Below are positions 23,269 through 24,543 of a stretch of DNA of 24,543 bases, in pieces. This stretch comes from Ruminococcus sp. GTDB lineage: Bacteria; Bacillota; Clostridia; Oscillospirales; Acutalibacteraceae. Every line of letters starts with the position of its first letter. Position 1 is the stretch's first letter. The notes under the pieces were generated by a model, which was not told where the DNA came from, ran no database searches, and saw nothing but the letters and a program-made list of their open reading frames with translations. A program made the position numbers and the translations under genes. The stretch lies in contig SFGA01000031.1 of assembly GCA_004556705.1 (NCBI GenBank), forward strand, positions 1-24,543, in the 5' to 3' direction.

Positions 23269-23310
23269 AGCAACTTTCGGCCAAGCAACGGCGAAAGCCA
23301 GGAGGTTGCT
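23269..23310 (+). promoter_or_regulatory. Leader hairpin touching the ribosome site of the XRE gene
   Basis: AGCAAC (23269-23274) can pair with GTTGCT (23305-23310), and TTTCG (23275-23279) with CGAAA (23292-23296). The AGGAGG site (23300-23305) falls in the internal loop and shares one base with the outer stem. This could limit translation. Confidence 0.35.
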
Positions 23311-23313
23311 GAT

Positions 23314-23529
23314 ATGGAATCTAACCGAAAGAAAGATCCCGAATTGGCCGATTTTCTCCGCAACAGTATTCAAAAATCCGGATTGACCTATGAGAAGGTT
23401 GCCGAGCAACTTAACATAAGCGTTCGGGCGGTCGGTTACTATTGCACCGGAGAAAGAAAACCAGGTCAAAAAACATTGCTCCGTTTTGTGCGGACGATGA
23501 ACATCCAATCGAAAGATATCCCTTTCTGA
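23314..23529 (+). CDS. Small XRE/HTH DNA-binding regulator
   Basis: The 71-aa protein is almost all one Cro/CI-type helix-turn-helix: SGLTYEKVAEQLNISVRAV followed by GYYCTGERKPG, about residues 22-52. Such proteins repress promoters of mobile or toxin-like genes. It follows the HEPN-motif gene with its own strong promoter, an AGGAGG site and a terminator overlapping its stop. Its target is unknown; the palindrome at 23548-23563 just downstream is a candidate operator. Confidence 0.85.
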   Translation: MESNRKKDPELADFLRNSIQKSGLTYEKVAEQLNISVRAVGYYCTGERKPGQKTLLRFVRTMNIQSKDIPF

Positions 23530-23548
23530 GGGGTATCTTTTATTTTTT
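23512..23548 (+). terminator. Terminator of the XRE gene
   Basis: AAAGATA-T-CCC (23512-23522) pairs with GGG-G-TATCTTT (23530-23540), followed by TATTTTTT. It overlaps the last codons and stop of the gene. Confidence 0.8.
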
Positions 23549-23563
23549 GAACCATGAGGTTCA
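23548..23563. repeat. Small palindrome before the HNH-like gene
   Basis: TGAACC and GGTTCA are separated by ATGA. It lies between the XRE terminator and the HNH-like gene and could be an operator. No binding is shown. Confidence 0.35.
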
Positions 23564-23623
23564 TCGAAAGTTATCGGTTTTGATTATAAAATATGAGTAA
23601 CAACTGAAAAGGAGGTACTCAAA

Positions 23624-23935
23624 ATGTCAAAGTATAAGACCATAGACGTGTGGAACCGGGTTTTCGGCACAAAGCAGGAGGTGTATGATTATACCGGACG
23701 GCTGATGAAAAAATCAGCCTGCGGGAATCCGAACAGTGCTTATTACCCGACTCTCGACCACATCCGCCCGCTTTCCGACGGCGGCTGCGATGTCCTCGAA
23801 AACATCATCATTTGCCATCGTAATACCAACGAGGAAAAAGCAGATCACTTCCCTCACTGGAAGGCGAACGGTGCACATTATCATGCCCGCAGATTCAAAG
23901 GCTCCCGTGTGGCATACAAAATTATCGAAGATTAA
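23624..23935 (+). CDS. Small HNH-endonuclease-like protein
   Basis: The 103-aa protein has an HNH-type core. DHIRPLSDGG (45-54) is followed by ENIIICHRNTNEEK (59-72), giving the DH...N...N pattern and the usual spacing to a lysine. HNH proteins cut DNA using a divalent metal. The paired CXXC zinc knuckles found in many HNH enzymes are missing; Thr and His occupy those places. It has no other domain and is basic at the C-terminus. A GGAGG site precedes the ATG, and an acidic 59-aa gene starts 12 bases after its stop. Nuclease activity is an inference. Confidence 0.7.
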   Translation: MSKYKTIDVWNRVFGTKQEVYDYTGRLMKKSACGNPNSAYYPTLDHIRPLSDGGCDVLENIIICHRNTNEEKADHFPHWKANGAHYHARRFKGSRVAYKIIED

Positions 23936-23947
23936 GGAGGAACATCT

Positions 23948-24127
23948 ATGAGCAAACATTTCTTTGATTACGACGACGGCGACTATGCGCATTCCATTTC
24001 AGATAATATGGCAATTGACTCCGACGGCAATCTGCTGATGCGCATGGGCGACAATATGGCTATGGATATGAATTCCGGTGAATTACATATCATATCCGGT
24101 TGGTCGGATGATGAAGATGATGACTAA
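23948..24127 (+). CDS. Very acidic 59-aa protein, partner of the HNH-like gene
   Basis: The protein opens MSKHFFDYDDGDYAHSI and ends SDDEDDD. It has 14 Asp and 2 Glu against 1 Lys and 1 Arg, so net charge is about -14. A half-repeat is visible: SDNMAIDSDGNL and GDNMAMDMNSGEL. An AAGGAGG site lies eight bases before the ATG, and the gene is only 12 bases after the HNH-like gene, so they are co-transcribed and share a strong terminator. High negative charge beside a nuclease suggests a DNA-mimic inhibitor or immunity partner, but this is only an inference. I do not recognise a named family. Confidence 0.75.
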   Translation: MSKHFFDYDDGDYAHSISDNMAIDSDGNLLMRMGDNMAMDMNSGELHIISGWSDDEDDD

Positions 24128-24132
24128 TTGAC

Positions 24133-24174
24133 AAGTAACCGCCTCTGCATTTTCGCAGAGGCGGTTACTTTCTT
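24133..24174 (+). terminator. Terminator of the HNH-acidic protein pair
   Basis: A perfect 16-bp stem (24133-24148 with 24155-24170) has a six-base loop and is followed by TCTTT. Confidence 0.9.
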
Positions 24175-24181
24175 TGTATGA

Positions 24182-24231
24182 TATAATAACCCCACGAAAC
24201 GCTTGCAAAATCAAAGATTTTGACCGTTTCG
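24182..24231 (+). other. Extended -10 box and two-tier hairpin in the gap before the NUDIX remnant
   Basis: TGATATAAT ends at 24187. Just after it, CGAAACG (24195-24201) pairs with CGTTTCG (24225-24231), and inside, CAAAATC (24206-24212) pairs with GATTTTG (24216-24222) around an AAA loop. There is no T-run. A short 22-codon frame (24243-24311) with GC-rich codons follows; it is probably not a gene. Confidence 0.4.
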
Positions 24232-24306
24232 GAGAACATTAAATGACTAAATTGCGGCTGTCGCCGCCGTCACTTCGTTCCGCTTGTGCTGCCGCACAAT
24301 TTATGA

Positions 24307-24312
24307 TATAAT
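24307..24312 (+). promoter_or_regulatory. Extended -10 box of the NUDIX remnant
   Basis: TATAAT preceded by TGA, within TTATGATATAATA, 34 bases before the ATG. It repeats the motif seen at 22079-22089 and 24178-24188. Confidence 0.5.
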
Positions 24313-24346
24313 AGCTTAAAAAATGCTATTAGAATAGGAGCAAATA

Positions 24347-24543
24347 ATGGCACGAGCAAGGTATCAGGTATTGGTCATTCCATATTGCATAGATAACGGC
24401 AAAGCACAATTCTGTTTGTTTCGCAGGCATGATATAGGCATTTGGCAGTTCATGGCTAATTAAAGGGAACAAAAAGAAAGGAAAAGCCAATCCAGACGGT
24501 ATCAGCGGCAGGCTACAAGAATAAATTGTGATTTCACAAGATT
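24347..24543 (+). pseudogene. Broken NUDIX hydrolase gene (5' part)
   Basis: From ATG 24347, behind AGGAG, the frame reads MARARYQVLVIPYCIDNGK, then QFCLFRRHDIGIWQFMAN and a TAA at 24461-24463. This is the beginning of small NUDIX hydrolases, whose next residues would be AGGGE and then the NUDIX box. Instead the frame ends, and no frame downstream to the window edge gives that box. Either a deletion or frameshift has killed the gene, or the sequence past 24458 has been replaced. NUDIX enzymes split nucleoside diphosphate derivatives. Confidence 0.6.

Noticed and set aside
24243..24311. Short 22-codon frame ending just before the NUDIX remnant
   Set aside because: No proper ribosome spacing, the stop lies inside the -10 box, and the residues (SPPSLRSACAAA) look like translation of GC-rich noncoding DNA.
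1..24543. CRISPR arrays, IS elements, integrases or rRNA genes
   Set aside because: No regularly spaced direct repeats, transposase or recombinase motifs, or rRNA signatures were seen on either strand.

Overview
The window is AT-rich DNA from a Gram-positive, low-GC Firmicute. It is most likely a gut Clostridia of the Ruminococcaceae/Oscillospirales type. The evidence is strong AGGAGG-type ribosome sites, sigma-A promoters of the TTGACA/TATAAT class, many hairpin-plus-T terminators, a KtrAB potassium system, S-layer-homology domains, and an MscL that ends in a zinc ribbon. Genus and species cannot be read from the sequence.

Layout: (1) 1-4405, minus strand: folC translationally coupled to a GH38 alpha-mannosidase. 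A terminator follows, then the first codons of another gene that leaves the window. (2) 4406-9266: a divergent GPH-type sugar symporter; a secreted protein with a cohesin-like domain and three SLH repeats; tRNA-Pro(CGG) with an inverted copy of its T-arm nearby; a membrane M28 peptidase; and a small unknown protein. (3) 9270-15279: an alpha/beta esterase; prfB without the usual programmed frameshift; ktrB-ktrA; and a membrane-anchored PpiC/PrsA-like foldase. (4) 15299-15521: a roughly 220-nt intergenic element. A 21-bp terminal stem encloses several hairpins and is followed by a T-run, so it is a candidate structured RNA. (5) 15549-19333, minus strand: circularly permuted ATP-grasp, alpha-E and transglutaminase-like genes, followed by an alpha/beta hydrolase gene cut by an in-frame TAG. 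(6) 19440-21644, minus strand: proC, mscL and a PflA-like radical SAM gene. (7) 21752-end: tRNA-Ser(CGA), then a compositionally different accessory stretch. This holds a HEPN-motif protein, a small XRE-type regulator, an HNH-like protein paired with a very acidic 59-aa protein, and a broken NUDIX gene at the window edge.

How the genes work together: regions 1-3 are mostly housekeeping plus glycan use. The mannosidase, GPH symporter and esterase would fit import and breakdown of mannose-containing oligosaccharides. Region 5 is a conserved but biochemically uncharacterised peptide-ligase-like cluster. Region 7 looks like an island border at a tRNA gene and holds the best candidate for an undescribed defence or toxin-like module.

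All 22 complete genes end in TAA or TGA. The only in-frame TAG noticed at a gene boundary is the one that splits the hydrolase. No stretch longer than 300 bases lacks a gene. The larger gaps (7014-7221, 15280-15548, 21841-22121, 24128-24346) are described as separate entries.
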